DNA from: Halicephalobus mephisto
Lineage: Eukaryota; Nematoda; Chromadorea; Rhabditida; Panagrolaimidae
Assembly: GCA_009193035.1 (NCBI GenBank)
Contig: SWDT01000037.1
Span: 1 to 64,000 of the forward strand
Length of the DNA: 64,000 bases
Direction of reading: 5' to 3'
Made by a program: the position numbers and the translations under genes. This document shows positions 45,261 through 56,105 of the stretch, piece by piece (position 1 is the first letter of the stretch; each line of letters begins with the position of its first letter). The notes beneath the pieces were generated by a model. The model was not told where the DNA came from, made no database searches, and was given only the letters and a program-made list of their open reading frames with translations.

Positions 45261-48200
45261 TCAAATGGGGCACTTTGCAGAATCAAATTTCTGAATTCTT
45301 GATATGTCGACTCTCTTCATAATTTCTTCAACATTTCCCAGTTTGTGTTTAACTTTCTTAACTTTTCTACTCGGATTGGGCACGAAATCCATTTGTTTCA
45401 TGTTTTTGCAGAAATTACTAGAGTGGTGTGATTGTTTCAAAGAGCACAAAAACGATTCCTTGCAGCCTCCAGAACAAGACTCTACTCCCGTATCAGTTCT
45501 TCTGTAGAAGTTTTTACGATAAATGTTGTACAATGTATCATTGACCATCATCCGATCGATAAGGTTGTTCCATTCCGCAGGAGTAAGGGATTTGAGTCCG
45601 TATTCTGCTTTAACGGAGCTGTAGAGCTGCTTCCACTGCGTCGGGGCGTCTGGATTCGCATTGGCTTCCGTCAGATCCAAGTAGTATTCTTCAAAGTCGA
45701 TTACTTGCTAAACTCAGTCGTCAATTAAGTCAAACCAACAAAGACTTACGAAAGTGCTTCCATCGTAGTTTCCGTCTATCGTGTAGATTCTGTAAGCCGG
45801 ATTCCAGGCATAATTCGGAGTGACACTCGGAGCAGAAAGACTGACTCCAGTTGGTCTGGATGTATCGTCTTCTGGATCCTCATAGAACATATAATGTTCC
45901 TCAGAATGAGTGTGACCAAAGAACTGAGCAACTATAGTATCTTCAAATCTGTTAACTGCCCTGTAGTAGTTGATAGCCCAGCCTTCGAGAGCTTCACTTC
46001 CTCCTCCAGGGATGTGAGCGACGATTTGAACCTTATCTCCGGCTTTTTCTGCTTCGTAGAGTTGGTTGACGAACCAGGTCATTGTTCCGTCCGGATCCGT
46101 TTGATTAATGTAGAGAAAACTAAAATGAAATACAATCACAATTGTAATAGAAAACAAAACTTGCATGTTGACGGCATTTCCTAAATTGTTATTCAACGAA
46201 ATCAGTCGGAGACCAGGGTAGATTTTTTTCATGTAACATCCATTACTGCAAGTGATTGAGAATAATTAAACAAAATTTTACGTTTTCAAAGATCTGTTGT
46301 AACCGCTGATTTCTGTTTTCTTAACACATTGCGGACAATGCATGTTTTTGGATATTATGTGCCGTGGATCCAAAATGATATATTTTTTTTCTCCAGCCCA
46401 AATCTGTCAATGTTTCGCTCAATCTAGAGGTATTTGTTAATTATAAAAACTGAAAGAAAATCCGAAATCACAAGAAGAAATCTGTTACGAAATATTATGC
46501 GCCGTGTGTGCACACCATGCAGAGGTTGTGTACCACATATGACCTACGTTGTCCACAATATGTTAAACACCAAAACGGTTTGTGATCACGACACGAAAAC
46601 AGTTCCCTGAATCGGTACCGTTGTTCGTCGTGTGTTGTGTGATGTGTTTTGAGTTGGGAAGAAGAACAAAGAGTTGATATATAGCGACCACCAATCACAA
46701 CAGAATCGATAAATACTGTCAGGATCGAAGAGTAAATCGATTATTATCCACGATAAAACCACTTTTTATCCGTGAATTTCTTTGTTTTTCATTATTTAAA
46801 AGTATATTTCAAATGGTGGTTCAATCGTGAATGATGTTCGATTAATTTTTAACTAGTTTTCTTATTGATAGTTTAAAACTCACAAATTTAACTCTTGCAA
46901 AGCTCCATCGTCGAGCCAATCCTTCCATTCAGTCGCTTCAGTCCCGTACATCCACTGCATGTGGTACTTTTCTGGAGTCCAAGAAGGAGCAAAAGCATCA
47001 ATAGGGGTGCTTTCGTGATTGCCTTGGGTGAAATAAACATTTATCTCCGGAAGGTTCTGTTTGATCAATCGGGAGATATTTCTGACTTTCTCCTGGTGCC
47101 CTTCTCGAGTGTATTCCCAATCTGCGTGGCTTTCAAGATCTCCAGAAACCACTACGTAGTCAATCTAAAATCACATTATTGAAAGTAAAAATATCAATGA
47201 AAAAACTGAAAAACATTATTTTAATGTGAATTTTCGGAATTTTGCAGTTAAAATCGAAAATTGGAATTTAATTTTTAAATAGTTTTTGGGATTTTAAATA
47301 ATTCTAAAAATCAGAAATGTTTATAATAGAATTTGGAAAAAGTTATCTGGATACTAATTTTTGATTTTTTAAATTAAGACTATTGGGATAGAAAAAAGAA
47401 ATACATTAATCATTTTTACTAGAACAATAAGACACTGTTCGAAATGTTGTCTCTTCGTTACTTTATTCTGAACACAAATTTCAAAATTGGGTAATTAAAC
47501 CTTATAAACCCACTGTAAAATACAAATATAACATGATCGATAAATCTTCGTTAAGACTGTTAGCAGTCTCTTTGGATTGGTGGCATTATCACTGTTTCGA
47601 TCAGACACAGATGAAAATTTGATCGGAACAGCAATAACGTCATCGATCCAGAAAGAATTCTAATAATTTTAACAAAGATTTATCTATCGTGTTATATTTG
47701 TATTTTATAGCGCGTTTATAAGGTTTAATTACCCAAGTTTGAGATTTGTGTTCGGAATAAAGTAACGAAGAGACAACATTTCGAACATGATTATTGCATA
47801 TCTCTCATACAAGACAACAGAGAGCTTCATTCGTGAATTATAGTATTCCACAGTTCCTGATATTCAGAATATCCCTTCAGACCCTTTCCTTTTAGTTTTC
47901 TGTCCCGAAAAAGACCGAAAATTAAAAACTTAATGATTATGTGTTTTTGTGAAATTTCAAAGTCATTCAATGGATTTTGAATAACTTCGAACTTTTATAA
48001 TATTCTCGACTTTTATCTAAATATCGTAAATAAAGCAACTTCTCAAAGATGGGATTGTGATTATCGTTGAAAACAGATAATATTGTAATATTTTTTGCTT
48101 AAATTTACCTCGTGTTTGTGATTAGCTGCGATGTTTTCCATCATGTCCTTGAAGAGCCAATAAGGAGAATCGCAGTTACCGTAGTTGCCCCACTTTCCTG

Positions 48201-48727
48201 CTGGCTGTTTGACATTAGCTTTCCCTGCCTAAAAGTTTATCAGTATTTGTGTGCTTTAGCCGGATTATAACTCACGTTTGCATCTCTCGAAGGTCGACAA
48301 CACATAGGTTCTCCGCATTCGACCTCTGCTCCGATTATGTAGTCGTTATCTATGTGGATATCGGATAAATGAAGGACTTTTAAAGTAGGTTTGTTCTCGG
48401 GAATAGGCTTCTCCTGATGTTGAGGCTTTTCGTCGGGAAGCTCCACACTCCAGGTGGCGTTGAAGGGGTCAAAGGCTCCGTCACAGCCCTCGACGACCAA
48501 TCCGCAGACTTCAGAAGGCTCGTGGATTATCTCGTTAATTACGTAGATGAAGGTGTCCCGGAAATCAGAAACAAGACCTCGACAGATAAAATGGTCCTCT
48601 ACTTCCATGGCAGTGCAGATGAAGGTCATCAACTCGAAGGTACAGTCTTCGAGAGTTGCGTCTCCCCAGAGAGGCGCCAAAGTATCAACTATCTGCTCGC
48701 ATACTGTGCATTCTTCGGATTGTAGAA
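45261..48727 (-). CDS. Acid sphingomyelinase (ASM) 2, 5' end unresolved
   Basis: Exons 48727-48276, 48228-48109, 47164-46884, 46245-46165, 46119-45750 and 45707-45261. The first exon found begins inside the mature protein with a saposin-B domain (ECTVCEQIVDTL, DCTFELMTFIC, VCGLVVEGC). The phosphatase domain shows LSDIHID, SGDLESH, QGNHE, AHIPGG and GHTHSE, so the catalytic residues are kept. The C-terminal domain differs from gene 1 (SCSGGCKESFLC). The intron between 46165 and 46119 has a GC donor (AT|GCAAGT), is 45 nt and could be read through in frame. Exon 48727 needs an upstream exon ending in phase 1 with a signal peptide; none is evident up to 49550. Two introns carry mobile elements. 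Confidence 0.9.
45560..45802 (-). repeat. Inverted near-identical tract, arm 2
   Basis: Partner of 44288-44529, in sphingomyelinase 2. The two arms are separated by about 1 kb. Confidence 0.85.
46321..46566. mobile_element. piggyBac-like non-autonomous element
   Basis: TTAACACATTGCGGACAATG at the left pairs with CGTTGTCCACAATATGTTAA at the right, with TTAA at each end as expected of piggyBac target sites. About 246 bp, no transposase. It lies in the ASM 2 intron 46883-46246; the GC-richer sequence continues to about 46680. Confidence 0.6.
47440..47789. mobile_element. 350-bp element with 69-bp terminal inverted repeats
   Basis: The left arm CGAAATGTTGTCTCTTCGTT...AATTAAACCTTATAAA matches the reverse complement of the right arm with only a few mismatches over about 69 bp. 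Each arm holds TTTAATTACCCAAGTTTGA or a close variant, also found near 14620. It lies in the ASM 2 intron 48108-47165. Confidence 0.75.
47795..47910. repeat. Dispersed repeat, third copy
   Basis: Carries GTATTCCACAGTTCCTGATA and TTCAGAATATCCCTTCAGAC, matching the copies at 37610 and 39100. It directly follows the inverted-repeat element, so both may derive from one LTR-like element. Confidence 0.55.
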
Positions 48728-49553
48728 CTATTACGGTATTTATTAAAAGTTATAATATTAAAAATAAAAATTTTCAAAAAATTATTCTAACTTAAATTAT
48801 TAAATTTTTAGAAAATTTCGGTTCAGATAAAAACTCTAAAATATTTCGAAAATTTTGAATTTCTAACAAATTTTCGAAGATTTTAGAATTTTGTATTAAA
48901 TTTTGAAAATTATTACAGAATTTCAAAGAATTCTAGAAGTTTTCGATGGCTTCAAGAATACTTCAGAAATTTCCCTAAAATTCCAAAAGTTTTCGAAACT
49001 TCCTAGTACATTTTTGAAGATTTCAGAATATCCTATCAGATTATAGCAAAATCCATAAAATTCTAGAAGTTATCACAAAATTTCGAATAATTTTAGAAAT
49101 TTTTAGAGTTTTGAAATTTTCCTAAAATTCTCGAAAATCCGACGATTTTTTATAAAATTTTCAAAGTTTTGAGAATTTCTTATTAGATTTTAAAACCTCT
49201 TAGAAGTTAACTAAATTTTGGAAGATTCTAGAGGATTCTAAAGTTCAGTAAAAACAAACCTAGTGGATTCAAAGGAATCCCGAAGATTCCATTAAAACAA
49301 AAAAAGAAAAAAATGCGCACCTTCCAGTTCATGTTACCGCAAAATAACATTGTTATCTATAGGCATTGAAAAGAGTTCAGCTAATCCGCTTATTGATAAT
49401 GAGGAAGATTCTTTGTTAGTTCCATACTCTAAACAAGAAAAATCAAAATTTTAAAGTTCCGTTTTTTTGGCGAAATGTCCCTAAAAACCGAGAACGTTTT
49501 TTGTCTGTTCTTTCGTTTTTTTAAATTTTCAAAAATATTCATTTTTTTCGAAA
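48728..49553. other. Spacer between ASM 2 and the NUP88-like gene
   Basis: 48780-49270 is a degenerate series of TTCTAGAA/TTTCGAAAATTT-like words. The missing first exon of ASM 2 should lie here or beyond; a minus-strand ATGAACTGGAAG near 49340 ends in the wrong phase. Confidence 0.45.
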
Positions 49554-51676
49554 ATGTCTCCTTTGAACGAATTCCCGATGACTTCTGATCCTGATTCGTC
49601 TGTTGCATTCAGAACCTCCAAAGGAACGAAGAAATTTTCGTCTTTGTTTGCAAACCCGTCGAAAGTCGTTTTTGCTTCTTGCGGACATTCGAAACTTCTT
49701 TGTTTCGATCAAATCCACGCTTACATCGTCAATGTTTCGACGGAAGAAGGCGAAGTATTCTTTACTTGTTCTGCGGTATGTTTTATATATTAATAATTTT
49801 TTAGTAATTGTACTGTAGGTGATTATTCTGGAACCTCTTCCGTTTCTCGGTGACGAAATCGAAGCCATCAAAATTAACACCGACAGTTCTCGAGCAGTTC
49901 TTGTGTCCGCACGTTATGTCTACACATTCGGTATTCCTGACTTTCAGAAGACTATTCCGAAGCACGCAGAATTGGAAAACGGAGTACCTAAGTACTTTGT
50001 CAAGTAAGATTTACAAAATTTGAAATCTCCGATATATGGATTTTCAGCTTAGTAACTCTTGATCCGTTGGTGAATTCAAGTAAGATCTTGAAGGTCCAAT
50101 GGCTGAGATCTACAGTTGTCCATAAGAACGTTCAACTCGCTAACTGTATTGGTGTTTTGTACTACGGTAATTTGCTTCGTATCTTTAATACAAAACACCC
50201 TGAAATCAGTTATGATCTGAATTTCAAATCACTTGTTATGAATTCTGTGAAGGAACAAGAACAACACTCGATTAACGGATTTGGATTGAAAAAAATGATC
50301 ACTACTTTCGATTTCGGATGTGTTTTCGGAGAAAAAGAATTTTTTTTAACTGTGTATGCCATTGACAACGAATCGGAAGTGTACTATTCCGGAATCTCAA
50401 TTACCAGTGATGGACTTGTGTAAGTTTTAGAATTAAGAACTTAATAAAAGTGCGTTTCAGACCAGGACCTATTGTTGGACCCGTTGTTTCAATTTCCAAT
50501 AGTATCATAGAACCTGTGGATTGTGCTTTCATACATCATGAAGAATCCGATTCCGTTGCTGTATTTGCCGTGGCTCAATTCGATGGAACCATTGCTCACA
50601 TCGCTGCAATTCCTACAGATGACTGGGATAAGATTCTAGAAGGCGTAGAGTGTTTCAACTTCTTTGTGATGGAATTCGTTCAATTGAGAACTTCATCAAG
50701 CATTCAGTTAATGGTCGATCCAGTTAATGACGGAGAATATGCTGTTTTCTTTGCCAACAATATCCTTGTTATTTCTGTTTTGCCGTTGCTGTTGAATCTT
50801 CTTCAGAATGTCCCATCTGATTCTGCTAATGTTAATTCAGAATTTTCCTCTATTCCATGCCATGTTTTTCAGCTGATGGCAAAGAACTTCCGGTGTTTGG
50901 ATTTCTTAAATCCGGTTACAGAGGATTATACTAGATTCTTAGTTGCTGTTGATTCCGATGGTGATTTCCATGGAAAAACCTTGCCTTTGTTGTGGGAGGA
51001 TTTGGCTCCTAAGAAGTCCACAAAAGTCCCTTTCGACGATTATCCTCCTGTGATTACTCAAAATCCGGCTCCTGCTAATATCCCGTTGATAAATGCAAGT
51101 GATGAAGTCATTCCTGATGAAGCTATCCCGACTTGTACTACTGCTTTGAGAACTTTTGCTGAACGTGCAATGGCGAATGTTAATGTTATTCAAGAAGCGA
51201 CGAAAGGAATCCATATGGTCCATAGTAGAAATGAGAAATTGGTTAATCAGTATAACGAGCTTTATGATCGAGTAATTACATTGGCTGATAAGCAAAAAGA
51301 TATTCAACCAGAAAATCAGAAACAATTTGAAGCTATTGATGAACTTAGAACTCATGTTGACAAAGTTTATGCTAGTGTTCCTCGTGAGCGTTTGACTGAA
51401 GAACATTTGAAAAATGAAGAAAAAGTTTATGAACTTAAAAAGAATATTCAAGAAGCAATCTCCAATGTTAACGAAGCGAATGTCAAGGCGATTATTCTTC
51501 GTTCTGAATACTTCAACAAGCAACCTAGTTTTCAGCCGAGTGCTCATGCTGCTAAATTTATGTTGACTACAGGTGATGTCAAAGTTGAAGAACTTAAAAA
51601 TGAAGTTGTCAATTTGACAAAGGATATATCAAAATTGGTTCAGATCAGTGATTATGCTCAAAGAATGAATATTTAA
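49554..51676 (+). CDS. NUP88-like nuclear pore protein
   Basis: Exons 49554-49775, 49819-50003, 50048-50419 and 50461-51676, about 664 residues. The first two thirds read as short beta strands of a propeller (VVFASCGHSKLLCFDQ, ANCIGVLYYGNLLRIFNTK, SDSVAVFAVAQFDGTIAHI). From about residue 480 it becomes alpha-helical and coiled coil (NEKLVNQYNELYDRVITLAD, LTEEHLKNEEKVYELKKNIQ). This propeller plus C-terminal coiled-coil plan, length and sequence flavour fit NUP88 (NPP-24 in C. elegans), a cytoplasmic-face partner of NUP214 in mRNA and protein export. No single motif is decisive, so the family call is moderate; a coiled-coil WD-like protein of other function is the alternative. Splice phases agree throughout. 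Confidence 0.62.
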
Positions 51677-51733
51677 TTTTTAGTTATTTTGTGAATTTTA
51701 TGATATCTTGTTTTATTGGTATGTTTAAAGTTT

Positions 51734-51955
51734 CAGGATGAAGGACGTAGATAATTGGTCGACACCTCATTCGGACAACGATTATTACTCCGCCGGATGG
51801 TGGTTGTGTAATGGATGAACGCTCTTTTTTTAGCGAAAACTAATTCATTTTTGGAAAAGAGCGTCGCGCACTCATGGTCGGCAAACAGGGAAGCTCGTAA
51901 TTCACGTTGAAGATGGGCAATTGAGGAAAGACTGACCAATACAGGTTCAAAGGAA
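51734..51955. other. GC-richer island, possible structured RNA gene
   Basis: About 220 bp of near-balanced composition inside AT-rich DNA, just after a TTTCAG at 51731-51736. A perfect inverted repeat, ACGCTCTTTT (51819-51828) and AAAAGAGCGT (51855-51864), can form a hairpin. The plus strand has only a 26-codon frame; the minus strand is open for 68 codons without a family match. I compared it by eye with spliceosomal, SRP, RNase P and MRP RNAs and could not assign it. Confidence 0.35.
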
Positions 51956-52630
51956 TTTGGACTTGTTTTTAATATTTATTTTTTGGAATTTTTTTAAAAA
52001 GAATTTTAGTGTTAATTCTCGTGAAATCGGATAATCCATGGGTTGAAGTAAATGAACAAACAAATCGTTATTGCTTATGTTTTGTTCATTTTGACCGATA
52101 AACAATGATTTTATGGTCTTTAGGGATAATAGGTTATTTAATTTTATTGATTATTGTACTATATTATAATTGGGATTTTTTTGGAATTTAAAATGAATTT
52201 TTGAAAACTTTGGGAATTTTGGTTTTTAGAATTTTTTGAAATTTTAAAGTATTCTAAAATTTTCTGAAAATGTTTGAAATAATTTGAAATTTCTGAAATT
52301 TTTGGAGATTTTTTCGTTTTTTAGAAATTTATGAAACACTGGAATTTTATAAATATTTCGAAATCTTCCAGAATCTTGTAGTTTTTGAAATTCCATTGAA
52401 AATTTCAGGATTCAGTGGTAAATTCTCAAGTTTTTAGAAATCCTTAAAAATTGTGTGAAAATTTCTAAAATATTTCATAATTTTGGGATTTTTATAGATC
52501 TTGGAATTTTTTTAATTTTCAAAATAAATGTTTGTAACTTTTTTGAAATTTCTAAAACTGAACATTCATGTCGGAACAATTTTAATTTTAAATTTATTTT
52601 TTAATGTGATTTTGAACATGCATTAACCCA

Positions 52631-53134
52631 GTTACTGTAAAAACTAATAATAGATAGGAGTTATTTTTAAAGTTAATTTCTATTAGATGGGAACTACTTT
52701 TTAAGATAACCTTTATTAGATGGGAGTTATTTTTAAAGTTAATTTCTATCAGATGGAAACTACTTTTTAAGATAATTTCTATCAGATGGAAACTACTTTT
52801 TAAGGTAACCTTTATTAGATGGGAGTTATTTTTAAAGTTAATTTCTATCAGATGGGAGTTATTTTTAATACGTAAACGACAGCCCCATTTGTTCGGAAAA
52901 TCGTCTTTGAAAAAAAGTTAATTTTTTATACATCTTCTTGAGGACACTATTGTCATGTTATATTGTTCTAGGAACAAAAGTGATTTTTGACGTTGATTTA
53001 CTAAATGATTTTTTGGATAATTTTCATGCAAATTTCTACTTGAGGGATCGAACGTCGTGTTTTATTGTCGTTTAAGTGTTAAAAAGTTGAAAAATAAACA
53101 AACTGCTTATCTGTCAGTTTTTACGGTAACTAAT
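52631..53134. mobile_element. Inverted-repeat element enclosing a minisatellite
   Basis: The left end GTTACTGTAAAAACT pairs with AGTTTTTACGGTAAC at the right with one mismatch, and the pairing continues loosely inward (AGATAGGAG against AGATAAGCAG). Non-autonomous. Confidence 0.6.
52655..52870. repeat. 33-bp minisatellite, about 6 units
   Basis: Units of the type AGATGGGAACTACTTTTTAA-GATAACCTTTATT alternate with a variant carrying AGTTATTTTTAAAGTTAATT; period about 33. Confidence 0.75.
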
Positions 53135-53504
53135 ATTTTAAACTTAAGACTTACTCATGATTCTATTATTAGTTTAAACCTCTTTAAAATTGTAACAGTT
53201 TCCTCTTTATTGTCCAAACTTTGAGAGCTTTTTTGTTTTCTTGTCCTGGACTCTCGTCCAAATCCATCGGAGCATTCTGGATTGACAGTTTTGACATTTT
53301 TCGTTCAGTAACAAGAACTGAAAAATTTTTCCTAAAAATTAGGAAACAAATGATTTTCGAAAATGGTCCCGATAATTTTTAAACGTAATTAGTATTGGAT
53401 CCAAAATTATCTTTATATAAGACTTAAGGGGCCACTTTGCGGAGAGTGCATTTTTACGCATTTAATGGTCATTGGGAAAGTGCGAGTGGCTCTTCGGGAC
53501 TGGA

Positions 53505-54185
53505 AGATCTGTCCTCCGTTTTATCAAAGGTGACGGTCAGAGTTCGAGATCGAAATTTAGATTTTCGTCTTGAAACATTTACCGGTTTTTCTACTTTAAA
53601 AAGATATTTTTTTTAAATTTATATTTTAATATTTGAGTTTTGAATTTAATATGACTTGTGAGTCTTTCTTAATACGAAAAGTTCAATTTCGATTTCTAAC
53701 CTTAATTGTCAACTTTTGTAAAACGGAAAATAGATCTTCCGTTTTATCAAAGGTGACGGTCAGAGTTCGAGATCGAAATTTAGATTTTCGTCTTGAAACA
53801 TTTACCGGTTTTTCTACTTTAAAAAGATATTTTTTTCAAATTTATATTTTAATATTTGAGTTTTTGGATTTAAATATGACTTGTGAGTCTGTCTTAGTAT
53901 GAAAAATTCAATTTTGATTTCTGATTTTAATTATCAACTTTTGCAATACTGTACTCTGATTCGTTTTTACCGAAATTGGATCTCAGAGTTCGAAATCGGA
54001 ATTTGGATTTTTCGCGTTAAGAAAAATTTATAATTTTTTTCTACTTCAAAGATCTGTTCAGCTGATTTTCAAGCATCAATTTAAATATGATTTTTTAATT
54101 TAAATACGATTTTTAAATCGCACCTTAACACGAAAAATTCAAATTTTAACTTTGAACATTGACCGTCAATTTTGATGAAATAAAA
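53505..54185. repeat. 223-bp tandem repeat, about 2.9 copies
   Basis: CAGAGTTCGA recurs at 53538, 53761 and 53984. Copies 1 and 2 are nearly identical (GGTGACGGTCAGAGTTCGAG in both); copy 3 is diverged. Confidence 0.8.
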
Positions 54186-55469
54186 GATCTGATTTTATTT
54201 CGTTTTTGACTAGTTATTTGTCTTACTAGTTTCGTCACGCTATTTCACGGATTTTCTCAAACATCAATTTTGTTTTAAAAAATTTTTTTCAAATATTGTC
54301 AGTCATAATTTTTAAAAATTTAAAATTCGAGTTTTTTGAGAATTGTTTCGACACGAATTTGTAAATCTTAGAAATACCGTAAATTTTGATTTTTTTAAAT
54401 TTAATTATAAAATTTTCATAAATTTTTAGAATTTTTAAAAAATTAAAAATAATTCTAAAATTTTTTATTGAATTCTGAAAATAAATAAAATTCAAAAATT
54501 TTCATCAATTTTTAGAATTTTTAAGAAATTCGAAAAAATTTAAAATAATTCTAAAATTTCAAAAATTTTCATAAATTTTTAGAATTTTCAAAAATTTGAA
54601 ACTTTTAAATCTTAAAAATCCGAAAAAATTCAAAAATTTCTACTGAATTCTAAAAATTAATGAAATTTCGAAATTTTCACGAAAATTTAAAAAATCGAAA
54701 AGATTTAAAAATTTCAAAAAGATTTAAAAATTTTTTTGATTTTCGAAAATTCCCGAATTTTTTCACTAAATTCTAAAAAAATTTAAAAACACAAAATTCC
54801 AGTTTTAAAAAATAAACAACGATTTTTTATTTTTATTTTACAGCTACCCGATTAGTCTTTTTTGAAAAAAATCAAAGCCGCAGGCCGCTTTTGGACATGT
54901 TCAAATTTGTCTTTTTTGAAGACCTATGACATTTTTATTTGAATTTGATTTTAATGTTTTTTAAATTCAAAAACCATTTTTGGCCTTGAATTTTTTTCAT
55001 TATCTAATTTTAATTTCGATCGAGATCTTTTTTCACAAAAATTCGAAAATTCAGTTTTTAATTTTTTTAAATTTTTAAATCATTTTAATTTTAATTTATT
55101 TAATTTAAAAAAATTTTTAAATATTTAATTTTAAATTTTTTAATTTAAAATTTAAATTTTTTTAAAAAATTTTTTAATTTAAATTTTTAATTTTTTTTTA
55201 ATTTAAATTTTTTTAGTTTTTTTAATTTTTGTCGAAAATACCAATTTTCTTGACCATTGACCGTGTTTTTGATTTTTTTGAACGTTTTTGAAAAATTTAA
55301 TCAATTGAATTTTCAAGAACGAAAGTGGTCGAAAAATTATAAATTGAATTTTGTTTTTTTTGAATTAGGAAAATTGTTATTTTTTAGTCAAAAATACTTT
55401 AATATTGAAGTTAAAAAGTGGGAAATTTTTAGAATTTCACTGAAGTTTTAAAATTTTTTGATGATTTTA

Positions 55470-55990
55470 TAAAAGATTCTGAATTTTCTATGACGTCATA
55501 GAAGTTTCTGGATGTTTTAATAATATCATAGAAGATTCTGAATTTTCGACAACATTATAGAAGATTCTGAATTTTCTATGACGTCATAGAAGTTTCTGGA
55601 TGTTTTAATAATATCATGAAAGATTTTGAATTTTTTGATAATTTCATAAATGTTTCTGAATTTCTTGACAACTTTGTAGAAGTTTCTGAATTTTATGATG
55701 ACGTCATAATATTTTAGATTTCTTGATGACATCATAGAAGATTCTGGATGTTTTAATAATATCATAAAAGATTTTGAATTTTCTATGACGTCATCAAGAA
55801 ATCTAGGATGTTTTAATAACATCATAGAAGTTTCTGGATTTCTTGATCACGTCATAGAAGATTCTGGATTTTTAAATAACATCATAGAAGATTTTGGATT
55901 TTTAAATAACACCATAGAAGATTCTGAATTTTCGATAACATTATAGAAATTTCTGGATTTTTAAATAACATCATAGAAGATTTTAGAAGT
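55470..55990. repeat. Degenerate tandem array with TGACGTCA palindromes
   Basis: Units combine AGATTCTGAATTTTC, TATGACGTCATAGAAG and GGATGTTTTAATAATATCAT; an 88-bp higher unit is clear at 55474 and 55562. TGACGTCA occurs at 55491, 55579, 55699 and 55786. The array ends some 90 bp before a likely trans-splice site, close to the start of the 56106 gene. Confidence 0.75.
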
Positions 55991-56105
55991 TTCTAGAAAT
56001 TCGTGTTGATAAACTTCTGTAGTAATATTTATTTCTAATTTTTATGAAAATATAATATCTAATCGATTTTTCAGATGATACGTTGAAGATCCTGTATAAT
56101 CTGCA

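Larger units (their letters stand above)
51956..56105. other. 4-kb gene-free, repeat-filled stretch
   Basis: Contains an inverted-repeat element with a 33-bp minisatellite (52631-53134), a 223-bp tandem repeat (53505-54185), very AT-rich low-complexity DNA (54280-55450) and an array with TGACGTCA sites (55470-55990). A TTTTCAG at about 56081 probably marks the trans-splice site of the next gene. Confidence 0.55.

Noticed and set aside
50939..51547. 202-codon minus-strand frame
   Set aside because: Antisense to the coiled-coil exon of the NUP88-like gene; no domain visible.
51734..51955. RNase P or MRP RNA
   Set aside because: GGGAAGCTCG and GAGGAAAGACTGACC recall conserved region I words, but their order and the lack of the other conserved regions do not fit.
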